Source: Paratinospora sagittata
Lineage: Eukaryota; Streptophyta; Magnoliopsida; Ranunculales; Menispermaceae
Reading direction: 5' to 3'
NCBI GenBank assembly: GCA_035771175.1
Contig: CM069605.1
Span: 17,624,288 to 17,688,287 of the forward strand
DNA length: 64,000 nt
Shown piece by piece: positions 31,153 through 43,953 of this stretch (its first letter is position 1; each line of letters opens with the position of its first letter). The position numbers and the translations under genes are program-made. Below the pieces are notes generated by a model. The model made no database searches. It was not told the DNA's origin and saw only the letters and a list, made by a program, of their open reading frames with translations.

Positions 31153-31461
31153 TGCTAGGAATAAACCCAAAAAATTATAAACAAACACAAAAAGAAAATA
31201 CAAAGACAAAAAATTTAATATGGTTCGAGAAGAAATTCTTACGTTCACGGAGTGCAGTAACACTCAATTCACTATTAATAGAGGTTTACAATGGAAAGTC
31301 ACTCTATGAGCGCTCTCTCGTAATTCTCTTCATTTCTTAACTATTTCATTTCATATAAAGGATAATTATAATTGAATTTATATACTAATTATATATAAGG
31401 GTATAATTGTACTTTTGTATATAAAATAATAAAATAATTATTTTAACTTCATAATATAACA
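31153..31461 (-). repeat. Degenerate Copia 5' LTR, strongly AT-shifted
   Basis: 309 bp. It aligns end to end with 26288-26595, but most differences are C-to-T or G-to-A in this copy; for example AAATCGCAAAC has become AAATTATAAAC. Confidence 0.85.
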
Positions 31462-31802
31462 CTCCGTGTAAATGAAAGATGAAGTTTGGTCACTCTTCTT
31501 GTTGTGTTAGGACACTCCACCTTCTCCCAACCAAATACTCACTATTTTTATCTTTACTATTCCAAAATGGCAAAGCATCATAAAAAGGGGTATTTAGATT
31601 ATTATTGTTCTTATTATTATACCAATAAGCCTTGAGCTCTAGCAGAGCCATACGCTCCTAGTCCAAGCACCCAAAGCAGTGTTGCAGCAACACTTGATGA
31701 AACAACAACAGTAATGTTGTTGTGTAATAAAAACCCTGCACACGTAGACCAACCACATAATTGCTTTATAATAAACAACAATATACCACTTCTTGTCCAG
31801 AT
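31462..31802. other. Intergenic, nothing recognised
   Basis: Short AT-rich stretch with no coding or repeat structure that I can identify. Confidence 0.5.
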
Positions 31803-32730
31803 TATTTATAGAGAGAGAGAGAGAAGTTGCATGAAGTGTTAATTATGACATGCATGAAATTGAGTCAATTAATGAAAATTTTTGGAGGAAAAGTCTTGCG
31901 GATCCCATCTTAGTGACTTGACAGCATTAAAATTTAATTTATTATGATTTTTTTTACCAAATGATTAATGTCATGTTGCCCACGTGTAGAAATTATCTTT
32001 GCAATTATCATAGAATGTGACAAAACCAGTACGTCACACATTCACATGTTTAACTTTCCTTATTTCTAAAATGTCCATCCGTATATGTAAAAGACACAAG
32101 AAAATTCATAAATTTCCATTTTGGTTATTATAGTAGTGCATAGAGTTCTAGGTTATTGCTAATGTAAAAGCCACAAGTACGTATAAGAGATTATAATAAT
32201 GGTAATTAAATTACGGATGCATGCCTAATGATCTAGTGACCATGAAAAAAAAGGACATATATATATATATAATTGTAGACAATAAAAGATAATATAAATA
32301 TGTAATGCCAAGAAAAAAGGAAAGTGAGAAATCAAATTATGAGAAAGGAAGTCAAATGAGGTTTCATGTACCTTGAATTGATTGGATAAATGTTCTGTGA
32401 CATGCAAGACCATAAATATAAATGATTAATTGATTATATAAAACAAGGTGTATAGTACGTAGGTTTATGTACAATTTCAACACAATTAATGTTGGGTTGG
32501 TTTAGCTTGCTGCACTACTTGGTTGACAATGGTCTCCCGGCATGCTCGTGAACAATAGGCAAGAAAACCACTCCATGTAGAAGCCTATCCTTGTTGATGG
32601 CTTTGCCTTCAAGTCAAGTTTTCAAAGTCTATCTACTTCGATATTATGCCATTCACAAGAGCATTAGCTAGGCCTATGTAATAATACCTTCTTGCCTCCG
32701 CTCTCTCATGAGATACTTTAGTCATGAAAT
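31803..32730. repeat. Segmental duplication, copy 1
   Basis: Shares ordered blocks with 33365-36240: a GA-rich run followed by GAAGTTGCA, GGAGGAAAAGTCTTG, TTACGGATGCATG, AAGACCATAAATATA, AAACAAGGT, AGGTTTATGTACAA and TCAAGTCTATCTACTT-like ends. It is non-coding. Similarity has eroded to perhaps 70-80% by eye. Confidence 0.7.
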
Positions 32731-32798
32731 TTTATGCATTATTACATGTGTTTTAAATATATTAATATTAATTATTAGTAGTTATTTTCTCTAATTGC

Positions 32799-33065
32799 GT
32801 CATCATTTTAACTTATTCCCAACTCATTTCTCTCAAATATATATATATATATACACATTTTTTAACACTATTTTTATCACTCAATGTTCCATTATGCAAA
32901 AGCATGGTTCACATAAAATATATTTATATGCAAAAGCATCATTTAAACTTATTCGGAACTCATATCTCTCAAATATATACATACACATTTTTAACACTAT
33001 TTTTGATCGTTCAATGTCCCATTATGCAAAAGCATGATTCACATAATATATATTTATATATAAAA
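32799..33065. repeat. Direct tandem repeat of about 136 bp
   Basis: Two adjacent copies (about 32799-32934 and 32935-33065), each with AACTTATTC, TCTCTCAAATATATA, TTTAACACTATTTTT and CATTATGCAAAAGCATG in the same order. Confidence 0.8.
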
Positions 33066-33183
33066 AATACTTAACTTGTCCCTTCATCAATATAGTTTTT
33101 TTTTTTGAAAGAGTATGCACTCAACGCAGGTAACTCCCAAAGGACATCTCAACACCAAGTCGCGGAAGGGGCTAGCCTTAAAC

Positions 33184-33317
33184 ATTTTGGTCTACTTCTT
33201 TGTTTCTTATGAACCAAAAATCTATATGCAATCCCTACGACGTGGTGATCATTTTGGTCTACTTCTTTGTTTCTTATGAACCAAAAATCTATATGCAATC
33301 CCTACGACGTGGTGATC
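33184..33317. repeat. Perfect 67-bp tandem duplication
   Basis: 33184-33250 and 33251-33317 are identical copies starting ATTTTGGTCTACTTC and ending ACGTGGTGATC. Identity implies a recent event or array dynamics. Confidence 0.9.
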
Positions 33318-33364
33318 AATTACTCGATTATTTATTTCTAAGTAATCATGATGATCAATTACTC

Positions 33365-35474
33365 AATTTATATATAGAGAGAGAAAGAGAGGGGGGAGAG
33401 GAGAAGTTGCAATTGAGTCAATGAAAATTATTGTAGGAGGAAAAGTCTTGTAGAGCCCATCTTATAGGGACTAAACTGAATGTGAGCCACACGTAGAAAT
33501 TATTTTTGTAATTATTATATGACAAAACTAATACATACACATTCACATTTTTAATTTTTTTTTTTTTTTTTTTGACAACTGCTACCTGACCCCTAGTTGT
33601 GCCTGAGGCGGACACTACGACAAGACACACTTGAGACCCGGATAGCAGGTTGAAAACATGTCCCTAGTTATTCAAGGGAATAAACTCTTATCCATTTATA
33701 TGAAAGATGTAAATTTTTTATGTATTAAAATATGTCTTTTCTATATAAAATTTGTCAGACACAAGAAATTCATAATTTTTTTTGGTCATTTTATTGAGCT
33801 TAAACTTCTAGCTTATTGCTAAAATTTAAAAGCGACAGGACAATAGTAATACTTATAAGAGATTGTAATAATGGTTAAATTACGGATGCATGTCTGATGA
33901 TGTAGTGCCCATGAAAACACAAAAGCGACATATAATTTACAATAATATAAGTATTCAAACAACAAAAGATAATATAAATACTTTTTTTTGGCAATAAAGA
34001 TAATATAAATATATAAAGCAAAGAATAAACGGAAGAGAGAGATTAGAAAAAATAAATAAAAATTAAGTTGTGAGAACGGAAATCAAATAAGGAGTCATGT
34101 ACCTCAAATTGCACAAATGGTATGGACATACAAGACCATAAATATATATGATTCATTAGTTATATAAAACAAGGTCCATTGTAGGTTTATGTACAAGTTC
34201 AATACACAGCTTAAATGCATTGTATGTGTTCAAATTACACATCAGTACACGGATTAAGGACATTCAACTGTCACCATACATCAAAGAGTTATAGGCTAAA
34301 AATGAATGATGAAATTATGTACACTAATATATCATTTTTCTTCTTAATTTGTAATAAGATAAGTGCAAAATGGAATGTGGGGTCTTTGCCAAAAAATATT
34401 TTTTTAAAAAGGGGGGAGAACGTTGGGTAAAATGCATACGAAAATGCAGACGGATCCAATTAAAAATGTCTAAGTGTTTAATTGTTTATGCAATCAACCA
34501 CAAATAAAATGAAATTGCTTGTATTTTCACATGCATTTTCCTTGCATCCCTGGCGCTATTGGGCTGACAATAATCTCCAGGTATTATGGGTGGCAATTTG
34601 GCCCACTAGGGCTAGCCCGACCCGGCCTAGTCAGGCCTAAGAATATTCGGGCCAGATTGGGCTGGGCCTACAAAATTGACGAGCCTAGTCTATATTAAAA
34701 GGTCTTGGCCAAAACTCAATTCAAAAAATATATGGACTGGCCTTCAGGGCGGGCCTTTGGACTGGGCTCTTAGACCAATAATGTAACAAAATAAATATTT
34801 TAAAGTTAGATTAATTACAATAAAATACGTTGTGAAAAACAATTACAATAAAATATAAATTTTTAGTTCAATAATTAAATAAAACATACAAAGGAAAAAT
34901 ACTATTTATTAATTTCCCAATAAATAACAAATAACACTCTTGATTATGTTTTTTTCTTTAATTTTGTAAACTCTTAATTATATATATAGCGTGTATATGT
35001 ACTCTTATATATATATATATCTGTGTGTGTGTGTGGGTGTCTGTATAATATATTCTCTAATTATATAACGCTCTTGAATCTTAATTATGTTTTGTCTTTA
35101 TCATTTTATACTCTAATATATATATTATACATACTCTAATTAATAAATAGACTAGGTATGTGAATTATTTGTTATATTTAATTTATCTTAAATATGTGTT
35201 GATTTATTCTAATCATTAAAATGGGCGAGGTTATATATGAAGTTGGATGATGTCTTTCTTTCATAATTTTAGCTCAACTCATGTTATTATAATTTAATTT
35301 AATTTATTATGTATTTATATCTTTTTTTTTCTTATTTTTTAGAGAGTAGTATACTTAATAAAGTTGATATGCAACAAAATGAAAAGGATACAATATAATA
35401 TAAACTATATATTTATAACCTTAGTTAATTATATGTACTTTTTTCGTATTATATACTTAATTGAATATACTCTT

Positions 35475-35516
<42 letters not shown>

Positions 35517-36240
35517 CAAATATATACCCTTAATTATATAAACAGTCTTGACTTAATTAAATATACATTACACACACTTTATATACTCTTAATTGTAATA
35601 ACACACTTAATTATGTTTTTTTATCATTTTGTGAACTCTTATATATATATATGTGTGTGTGTATGTAGTATGTATTATATATACTATATATATTTTAATT
35701 ATATAACATAATCTTAATTATATATATATTTTTATTTTATATACTCTTAATTGCACATAAATATATATATTTTATATATAATATCTATATTTTATAATGA
35801 ATATTTAATATATATGTGTACGTATATTCGGGCCTAGGACTGGGTCTTTGGGTTTGGCCTTCGTATCGGGCCTTTAGACCAGGTTAACAGGTCGGGTCGG
35901 GTCTAGCTATATGATCCCAGACTTGTCTAATAAGTATTGAGATCGGGCTAGGCTGACTCATATAATAGTCGAGCGCAGGGTTTAGATCGGGCTATTTATA
36001 GTTGGTCGGGTTATATCCATGAGCTTTGGGCCAAATTACCACCTCTACTGAATATGCCCATGAACAAGACGCAAGAAAAAAAAGAAAGAAAAAACCCAAG
36101 AAAAACACTCCGTGGGCAGACCGCCCTTGTTGACGACTTTGACTTTAAGTCAAGTTATCAAGTCTATCTACTTTGTCATTATGTCATACACAAGAGGATC
36201 AGGGCCCCACGTAATTATACCCTCCTCACGTGAAATAGGG
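33365..36240. repeat. Segmental duplication, copy 2 (interrupted)
   Basis: The second copy of 31803-32730. Homology to copy 1 breaks at about 34588 and resumes at about 36044, exactly around the TIR insertion. It is non-coding. Confidence 0.7.
34588..36043. mobile_element. 1.46-kb TIR insertion, very AT-rich core
   Basis: Ends GGGTGGCAATTTGGCCCA and TGGGCCAAATTACCACC are inverted with one mismatch. Subterminal GGGCCTAxxxCTGGGCCT-type GC-rich stretches flank a core rich in TA repeats (35483-35512, 35640-35660). Comparison with the uninterrupted duplicate confirms it as an insertion. There is no transposase frame and the target duplication is unclear. Confidence 0.7.
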
Positions 36241-38353
36241 TTTCATTGATTTCAAATCTCTTAATTTACAATTTCAGTACATGCTCTCATGACTATTTAT
36301 AATTTGATACAAAAAGAGACTACGAAGGACGGATATCAGATTTTTTTGAATTCTCTCGTCATCGTAAAGTGACTGCGTGGGCTAACAGTGGGTCAATCTT
36401 GTTAGTGTAAGTATTAGTCTGATCTTATATTATAACGACTTTCAATTTTATAAAATGAGACCTCAAAATTTTTATATACCTAATTAAACACCTACATTAA
36501 CTTATATATATATATCAAAGTATATAATACACATATATGTGTATAAGAATTAAATGTATATGTGTACGTGACTATATGTGAAATGTTATAAATTAAATTA
36601 GGTGATGATTTTTTAAATGAGAAAGTGGGTTATTAATGAGGGATATTATTTAAAAAAAAGAAGAAAAAAGAAGTAATAATAAAAGGGAGTTGGCCTATTA
36701 TATGGCGTATGAGTGTAAGGGAAGAAAAAGATGATTTATGTTACGTATATTATATGTTATTGGTTTATTAAAAGTAGTCTGTTGATAAAGATTAAATGGA
36801 GCAAATGAACCATGTTAAATGTAGTTTATGTAGATATTGTTTATTAAATGAGTTTGCGGAAGCAAGAGATATGGATGTTGGATAATAAGGAATGTATTGG
36901 AGTATAGGATCAAGTTTTAAAATATGCCCTTATTCCTTTCTCTCATTTATCTCTCCAGCATGAATTGAAACGAAAAAAAAAAAAAACGGAGAAAAAAGAA
37001 AAGAGAGAAACAAGATTGGAAGAAGAGGGGTGGCAGTTGCTCGGCGAATCCGAGGTTCTGGTAAGTCATTCTTCCTTCTTTTGGTTGTAAAAATGCTATT
37101 TAAGCTATGCGTAATAATTTTAGCAGTATAATTTTTATTATAGAAGGTATTTTGTGATATTTTTAAAAATAAGGTTTTGACCCACTTTAAGTAAAAATAT
37201 GTAAAAATTATATATTATCACTCTTATAGTCGTGTAGATCCCAAATACGTAGTTTGTTTGTATTCATGTATAACATTGACGTCAGTACAGTTGCCGAAAG
37301 CCAAATTTGACACTGGAGGCCTTTGGAACCTAGTTAAACCCCGATGAAAATATGCTTTGAGACCATAGAATCGTAGATGAATCAATTTTAGACGTTTCGA
37401 TACCAAAATCATGATTTTTGGGTATCGATTGATATTTTTAATATATGCCTGAACAAATTCGATTGTTAGTGTAAACTTGGATATTAGTGGAAACATAGTT
37501 GAAAGACTTGTTTCTAATATCCATTGCCTTAAAAATAATTATGAGGGCCGTGTAAAATATTTGAGAGGCCCTCGCATAATTTTTAGACAAGAATAGAACT
37601 ATGAGAATTAGTTGGATGCATTGGAAAGTTAGAAATTGATATAAATGGAAAGAATACCCATTAATATGAATATGAATGGGTATTAATATGACTTAAATGA
37701 TGTGTGAAGGTTTAATTAGACGACGTTGAGATAGTTGATAGTGTGGGAAAAATATTTTGGCAATTGTTGTGAGTAGAACTTCAATTATATTATTCATTTG
37801 TATCATCCTATGTACATTGTTTGCTTGTTCATGAATGTTTTATTTGAAAATTGCATGGTGTGCATATGGAGAAAAACCTTTATTTCCTACTAGTCTGATT
37901 TACCTTGGGAAAGTGGATCTTTGGACATCCACGTGTAGATTGGGAATACCCTCTACAAGGACATAATCATGCCACTTATTCCAGTGAACTTACTAATAAT
38001 GGATCAAAGAAGAGTTCTTAACATATCGTTTGTTGGTTGAATTTAAGTCATTATTTATTGTTCCACCGCAGGGTCTTCTGTGATCGGTTTCGAGTTGATG
38101 CCTTTGGGGAGATCGAGCTAAACTTTTAACAAAGTCATGGATAACTTACGTTGGACCATTGAATGGACTGTAATATTCATTACCACTAACGAGAGTGTTC
38201 AAGTTAAAGTAGAAAAGCGTATTTGACCTCAAGTTGAGAAATCAAATTGAAAGTGTTTTACAATTGGTTATATGAGTATTATAACCATGGGACACTTGTC
38301 ACATTATGCAAGGTAAAGGTGGATAAGGGGCATAGATCTTGAAATGCATTTAT
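36241..38353. other. Unassigned repeat-like DNA
   Basis: 2.1 kb without a believable gene. The stretch 37000-38340 has the texture of a plant LTR (GA-rich leader-like segment, then GAGGTTCTGGTAAGT, then long unique AT-rich DNA), but no paired end or TSD was found, so I leave it unassigned. Confidence 0.4.
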
Positions 38354-39752
38354 TGTTGGACACCCAAGAGGGGGGTGAATTGGGTGTTATGGTTGGTTTT
38401 GAACTATTTCTAATTTCTTTGTGGAAATCCTTTGATTAATTCAAGTCATGTACTCAAATCAATTTAAAGTGCATAATGAAAGATACTAAAAATAAATACA
38501 ATGCACATAAAGGATTTTTACATGGTTCAGAAATCCTTTTCCTACTCCACCCCTAGAGAAACCGTCTCTCGGATTCCACTATACCAGGTTAACTTCAAGG
38601 GTGTGAACCAAACCGTTACAATATCTTTTTTCAAGGTTCAAGACAAACCTATCCTTTTACGAGGGATAAGGAAGAACCACTTGGTCCTTTTCCAGGGCAA
38701 AGGAAAAGCTGATTCCTTTTCACGAGCTAAGGAAGAACCGGTTGACCTTTTTCAAGATAAAGGGTGAAATTGGACTTGATTCGAATATGGGAATTACTAG
38801 TGATATCACAATTACTTGATTTAGTTTGTTTCAACTTTGAAACAATCCAACAAGACCAAATATAGAGATTACAAAGTTCGTTCTAAGTGATTAGAACATT
38901 TACATATGAAGCTCACAAATACAAGTACTTAATATATCAGATATGAAATTTTAAGCTCAATGAGAAAGAGATCTTACAATCACGTTTACCTTCCTTGCAG
39001 CTGTATTTGCTCAATGAAATGCTTTTGATGATGCTTGAAATGATGAACGAAATCAAGACACAAAATCCAAGCTTTGGCTCAAAACATTTGACTCACTGGT
39101 TTTGAAAATATGAGAAAAAGTTTGATTTTGAAGAACACTCTTTGATTGTGGTTTGCTTAAATGGAATCACGTTTTTGCTATCTGGAAATACGCTTTGAGA
39201 AGCTCACAATAACTTGCAAAAACCGCGGTTACATCTCAATTGAATGCACACACTCTCTTTATCTCAAAATGAGCAAGTTTGGTGTTTTTATAGAAAAATG
39301 ACTATGGGTTGATTTGATTTCAAATATTGTTTAATGTAAGATGTGTAAAAGAATGCTAGACATTAGGAATAATCCAGGTGTTAGTGGAGAATATTTCAAT
39401 TAGGATAGCTTGATAAAAGTGTGTGAAAAATAGAAAAATCGAGCAAGTGAAAATATCTACATTTTTCTGTTTGAAATGTCAGATTTCTGTTTCAGACATG
39501 GATAACGCACTATCAAGGCCTATAGCGCGCCATAGGGTTGTGTAACATGCCCTATATTGATGGATAGCGGGCTATAGTAGGTCGATATACACAAACCCGA
39601 GAGCTCTAGAATTTTTAGGACAACAATAGCGTGCTATTGCCTGAAATTCCAGAAAATTGAAAATTTTGGCAATAGCTGGATAGCTGGCTATAGAGGCCTA
39701 TAGTGGGCTATAGGTTCCTATTTTTGAAAAATCATTTTTTTGACATTCAAGA
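38354..39752 (-). repeat. Outer element 3' LTR, distal part
   Basis: Plus-strand start TGTTGGACACCC followed by AAGAGGGGGGTGAATTGG. It continues at 59574 after removal of the nested element and one CAAGA target copy. The full LTR is about 1.94 kb. Confidence 0.8.
39496..39720. repeat. Cluster of TAGCxxGCTATAG motifs in the outer LTR
   Basis: Six or more near-palindromic motifs such as CCTATAGCGCGCCATAG, GATAGCGGGCTATAG and CAATAGCGTGCTATTG lie within 225 bp, in an otherwise AT-rich LTR. Confidence 0.7.
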
Positions 39753-42060
39753 TGTCACGACCCACGATCAGTGACGTCATGACGGGCACGGAACCCCAGG
39801 GTATATCCTCCCTCGGTACACCTGGCGTTACGTCAGCCTAATTTAAACAATCTAATAAACACATAATCTCACATCACAACACTATCCTGAGTAAGAAACA
39901 ATCAAGAGCTTAAGCGCGCGACACCCAACGCCCGATTGAACTTCCTTACCCGTATTCTATTAGGATTTCTAGGATTGTATGAACCATAGGATCCGCCTAC
40001 AATGACAAGTACCATGCCTAGGCGAATCCTAACATGCACAATCCATAAAAATCCTCTGCCAGGTTCACAATTAGGGATCACCATCTAGCCCAATGGAATT
40101 CCCTAGAATTTCATACTAGGAGATCTAGCCAATTGCTAACCCTATTAGACTATGCTCAAATTCATTTCATGAATTATTAAAACATGCATTACATATATAT
40201 ATATCAATTCAAACACTTTATATAATACAACGCCACATATAGAAGTCAAATGTAAAGAAATACTCACAATTGATATGCTAGACTTAGCCAATTCAAATCC
40301 AACTAAGACTAGACACTTCAACCTCAATTGACACAATTGGGGATAATTGGATCAATTACAAACCCTGCATATACATAGGTTCATTCATCGTTAAAATCAG
40401 TCCAATTACATGCTTATTAACCATGATTAAACCCCAATTCAATAGCCAAATTTAGACTCTAAAATGGTTGCACCAATGAACTAACCCATGTAACTCAATT
40501 AAATTATTTTACATCTAATTAAACTCATTTGACCCAAAAGAATGCATAAGGTTGATTCCCATGATCCAACCATCATAATACAATGCATTCAATCATAATT
40601 TGGGTCAATTAGACTAATCCCCACGTCAATTTAATTAATTGACTTACTCTAGGCCAAAAGCCCCAAATTTAGGCAAAGTCTAAAATCACGGCCTTAGCCA
40701 AATTTTCACTATACCTAGGTTTTCCAACATGCAAAATAAGTATTTTAAACCATCATTCATCCACAATGACCCATTTAATCAACATAGTTGACATGCATTT
40801 CAAATAGAAAGCTATAGGTCACATTTCTAGAGTTAGGGTCAAATACATGGCTTCACATTTAAACACCTTTAATAATGGAATTAGAAACATTAATTACACT
40901 CCTAATTCAATGCACTGTTCGGATGTAACAAATTGCCAAACGAAATATCTAATAACTAAATTAACCGTTCAAATTCAAGAATATCAAGAGACAAACCTTC
41001 TGTCCAAAATTGTGCTAAATCCCACGACAGATCAAAGAGATATGCCTCTTTGATTAAGACAACCCTAATTGGACGGTTTCTCCCCTCCTGCTAAAAATAC
41101 TTGAACTCAAACGATTATATCTCATAAAATACACAACCAGTCAACATCTTAACCATTCATAATCCAAAACGTTCAATTTTGAACCATTTACTGAAGTACC
41201 ACATCCATCCACGGTAGATTTAGGAGATCCGATAGTTTGATCTAAATTGTGCGAGAAATTCAGATTTTTCGACCAGTTGTATTTGAAAGGTTATAACTCT
41301 TAACATCCGACTCCGATCACGATCTCCACCAACCATAATGAAGAGATATCAAAGATCAACAAGCTGACCAATTTTAAGCTTGACCCAACCATGGGTCAAA
41401 GTGATCTAGCCTCTGATGCTAAATGCTACAAAGAAGTTTTCTTCTCTCCTTCTTTTCCTTTTCTTTTCTTTTTTTTTTCCTTTCTCTCAACCTTACTCTC
41501 TCAAAAACGTCCCCCGAGGAAGAAAATGAGAGATTGAGGCACATATTACACCTACATGCATCCATTTTGTCAAGTGTTAATCATGATCCAACACCATGCC
41601 AAGTGTTTGCTGAAGGGCTCATTTGTTAGCCACATGGCCTTTACCCAAGCACAACCTCACATGTGAATTGTTAACCAATCCACTAATTCCAACAATTCCA
41701 TCATTTTTTCATTTATTTAATCAATACATGCCCATTTCAAATTATGGTCCAATTGGCCCCATTATACAATTAATAACACATACATTAATATTAATATGTC
41801 ACTATTAATATATTACTTTTAGTGATGTGTATTATTATTACTATCAATTTCATTAGCACATAAATGACAACATTAATAATGACAATTCTCTGAAATAGCA
41901 TGCATTTGTCACATCATCATCTAAGTAATAAATAAAAACCATACATTATATATATATATGATCAAAATACAAGTATAATACACATTAAATATTTACCCAA
42001 GCATCTAGAGTTGGGCAATCTATGTTATTGTGATGTCATTTGTGAATGTGGGTGGTTACA
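39753..42060 (-). repeat. Tekay-like 3' LTR
   Basis: 2,308 bp. Relative to the other LTR it lacks several hundred bases between CACTATCC (near 39886) and TGAGTAAGAAACAATC. The purine tract (minus CCAAGTTGGGGAGAT, 42061-42075) adjoins it. Confidence 0.9.
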
Positions 42061-42168
42061 ATCTCCCCAACTTGGAAAATTTCGTCCTCGGAATTTAAGA
42101 TAAGGTTAAATCTTACCTCAGGCAGTGAACAAATCTGGAAACATCTCTCGCATCTGATCTTCTCGCTC

Positions 42169-43944
42169 CTAGGTTTGCTTTTCATTATCATGGAACTGCC
42201 ACTTGACTCTTACTAGAGGAATTTCTTTATTTTTGAGCTTCTGAACTCTGCGAGCCACAATCTGAATTGGTTGTTCCACGTAAGTAGCATTCTCCCCAAC
42301 TTGTAATTGTGATACATCAAGCATACGTACATGCGGGTCTGCATTGTACATTCTCAACATAGACACGTGGAATACATCATGAACTCCAGCAAGCTGAGAT
42401 GGTACAGTAATCCTATATGCCAAGGGACCTATCCTCTCAAGGATCTTAAATGACCCAATAAATCGAGGAGAAAGTTTTCTTTTCGCACCAAATCTCATCT
42501 ACCCCTTCTGTAGAGAGACCTTTAATAAAACTAGGTCTCCCTTGGCAAACTCTATCGGCCTATGCCAGTTATCATAATAACTTTTTTGCCTATCTTGAGT
42601 CGACTTCAGCCTTTGCCAAATCAACTTGACATTTTCCGTGTGCTCAACAACTATATCAGGGACCCATAGCTGCGTATCTCCCACTTCGTACTAACAAGCT
42701 GGTGATCTACAGGGTCTCCCATATAAAGCCTCATACGGTGTCATACCGATGCTCGCCTGATAACTGTTATTGTAAGCAAACTCACATAAGGGAAAATGTT
42801 CACTCCAACCCCCACCGGACTCTAAAATGCAAGACTTGAGCATATCCTCCAGCATCTGTATCACTCTCTCAGTTTGTCCATCAATTTAAGGGTGAAATGT
42901 TGTACTAAGTCGGAAACGGGACCCAAATCGAGTCTGCAAAGCCTGCCAAAACCTTGATGTAAACCGTGGATTTCTATCAGATACGATTGACACTGGTGTC
43001 CCATGCAATCTCACGATCTCTCTCACATTTAATTTGCTCAGTCTATCCACCGATTCTCTGGCGCTCATAAGAAGGAAATGCACACTCTATGTCAATCTAT
43101 CGACCACAACCCAAATAGCATCAAATCTGCCCTGAGACCTCGGCAATCTCATAATGAAATCCGTCGTAATGTGTTCCCATTTCCACTCAGGTATGGGTAA
43201 TGGCTGCATCTGACCTCTAGGCTTCTAGTGTTCAGCCTTAACCTGCTGACACACCTCACATCTCTGAACGTAATCGGCTATACTATTCTTCATCCCATGC
43301 CACCACACAGACCTTTTCATGTCATGAAACATCTTGGTAGCCCCTGGATAAATAGTATACTGAGACCTGTGTGCCTCCTAAAGTAACTAAGCCCGCAACT
43401 CAGCATCATATGAGATCCATAGTCTCCTTTTAAAACACAAGACATCATCTGACCTTCTCTGCCAATCGGCTCGGATAGCATTGTCTGCATATCTACAGTA
43501 CATGTCAAAATTTGGACAATGTTCCTGTAGATCCTTAACCCTTTGAATATGGGCATCAGCAAGTTGTACGTGCATCTGAGCACATATCCCACTACGTGGT
43601 GTGTCCGAGAGTATACTCATCATCCTCACTCTCTCAAGTAAATGCCAGTACTGGGCCATCTGGAAAGCAACCACTCTAGTCTCTGCTCTCTTCCGTCTCA
43701 AAGCATCAGCCACAACATTGGCTTTGCTAGGATGATACTCCAAAGAGAAATCATAATCCTTAAGCAACTCAAGCCATCTCCTCTGCCACATATTATGTTC
43801 CTTCTGATCAAAGAGATATCTCAAACTCTTATGATCAGAATACAAAGTGAACCTCTCACCATAAAGGTAGTGCCTCCATAGTTTCAGCGCAAACACTATA
43901 GCTGCCAGCTCCAAATCATGCACAGGGTAATTGTGCTCATGCAC
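42169..43944 (-). pseudogene. pol: Tekay-like RNase H C-terminus and integrase remnants
   Basis: Minus-strand pieces in order: RNase [21 protein letters not shown] and [12 protein letters not shown] (43944-43700); integrase HHCC region and TTDFI core near 43170; SDRNPRFTSRFW (near 42970); C-terminal domain LSPRFIGSFKILERIGPLAYR and VHDVFHVSMLRMY (42498-42300). Stops and frame shifts fall between them. The upstream half of RNase H continues at 45625 after the 43954-45619 insertion. Confidence 0.88.
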
Positions 43945-43953
43945 CTTAAGCTG

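Larger units (their letters stand above)
26288..31461 (-). mobile_element. Old, degenerate Ty1/Copia element
   Basis: About 5.17 kb with LTRs 26288-26595 and 31153-31461 that have diverged strongly, a Copia-order coding region broken by many stops and frame changes, a remnant primer site and a purine tract. Flanks CAAAC and CTCCG do not match, so the target duplication is lost or the element has recombined. It is much older than the Copia element at 2790. Confidence 0.9.

Noticed and set aside
35364..35711. 115-codon frame rich in Ile and Tyr
   Set aside because: Translation of TA microsatellites inside a TIR insertion.
37000..38340. Another full LTR
   Set aside because: The texture is LTR-like, but no paired ends or target duplication were found.
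43317..43592. 91-codon frame overlapping RNase H/integrase
   Set aside because: An out-of-phase shadow of the Gypsy pol remnant.
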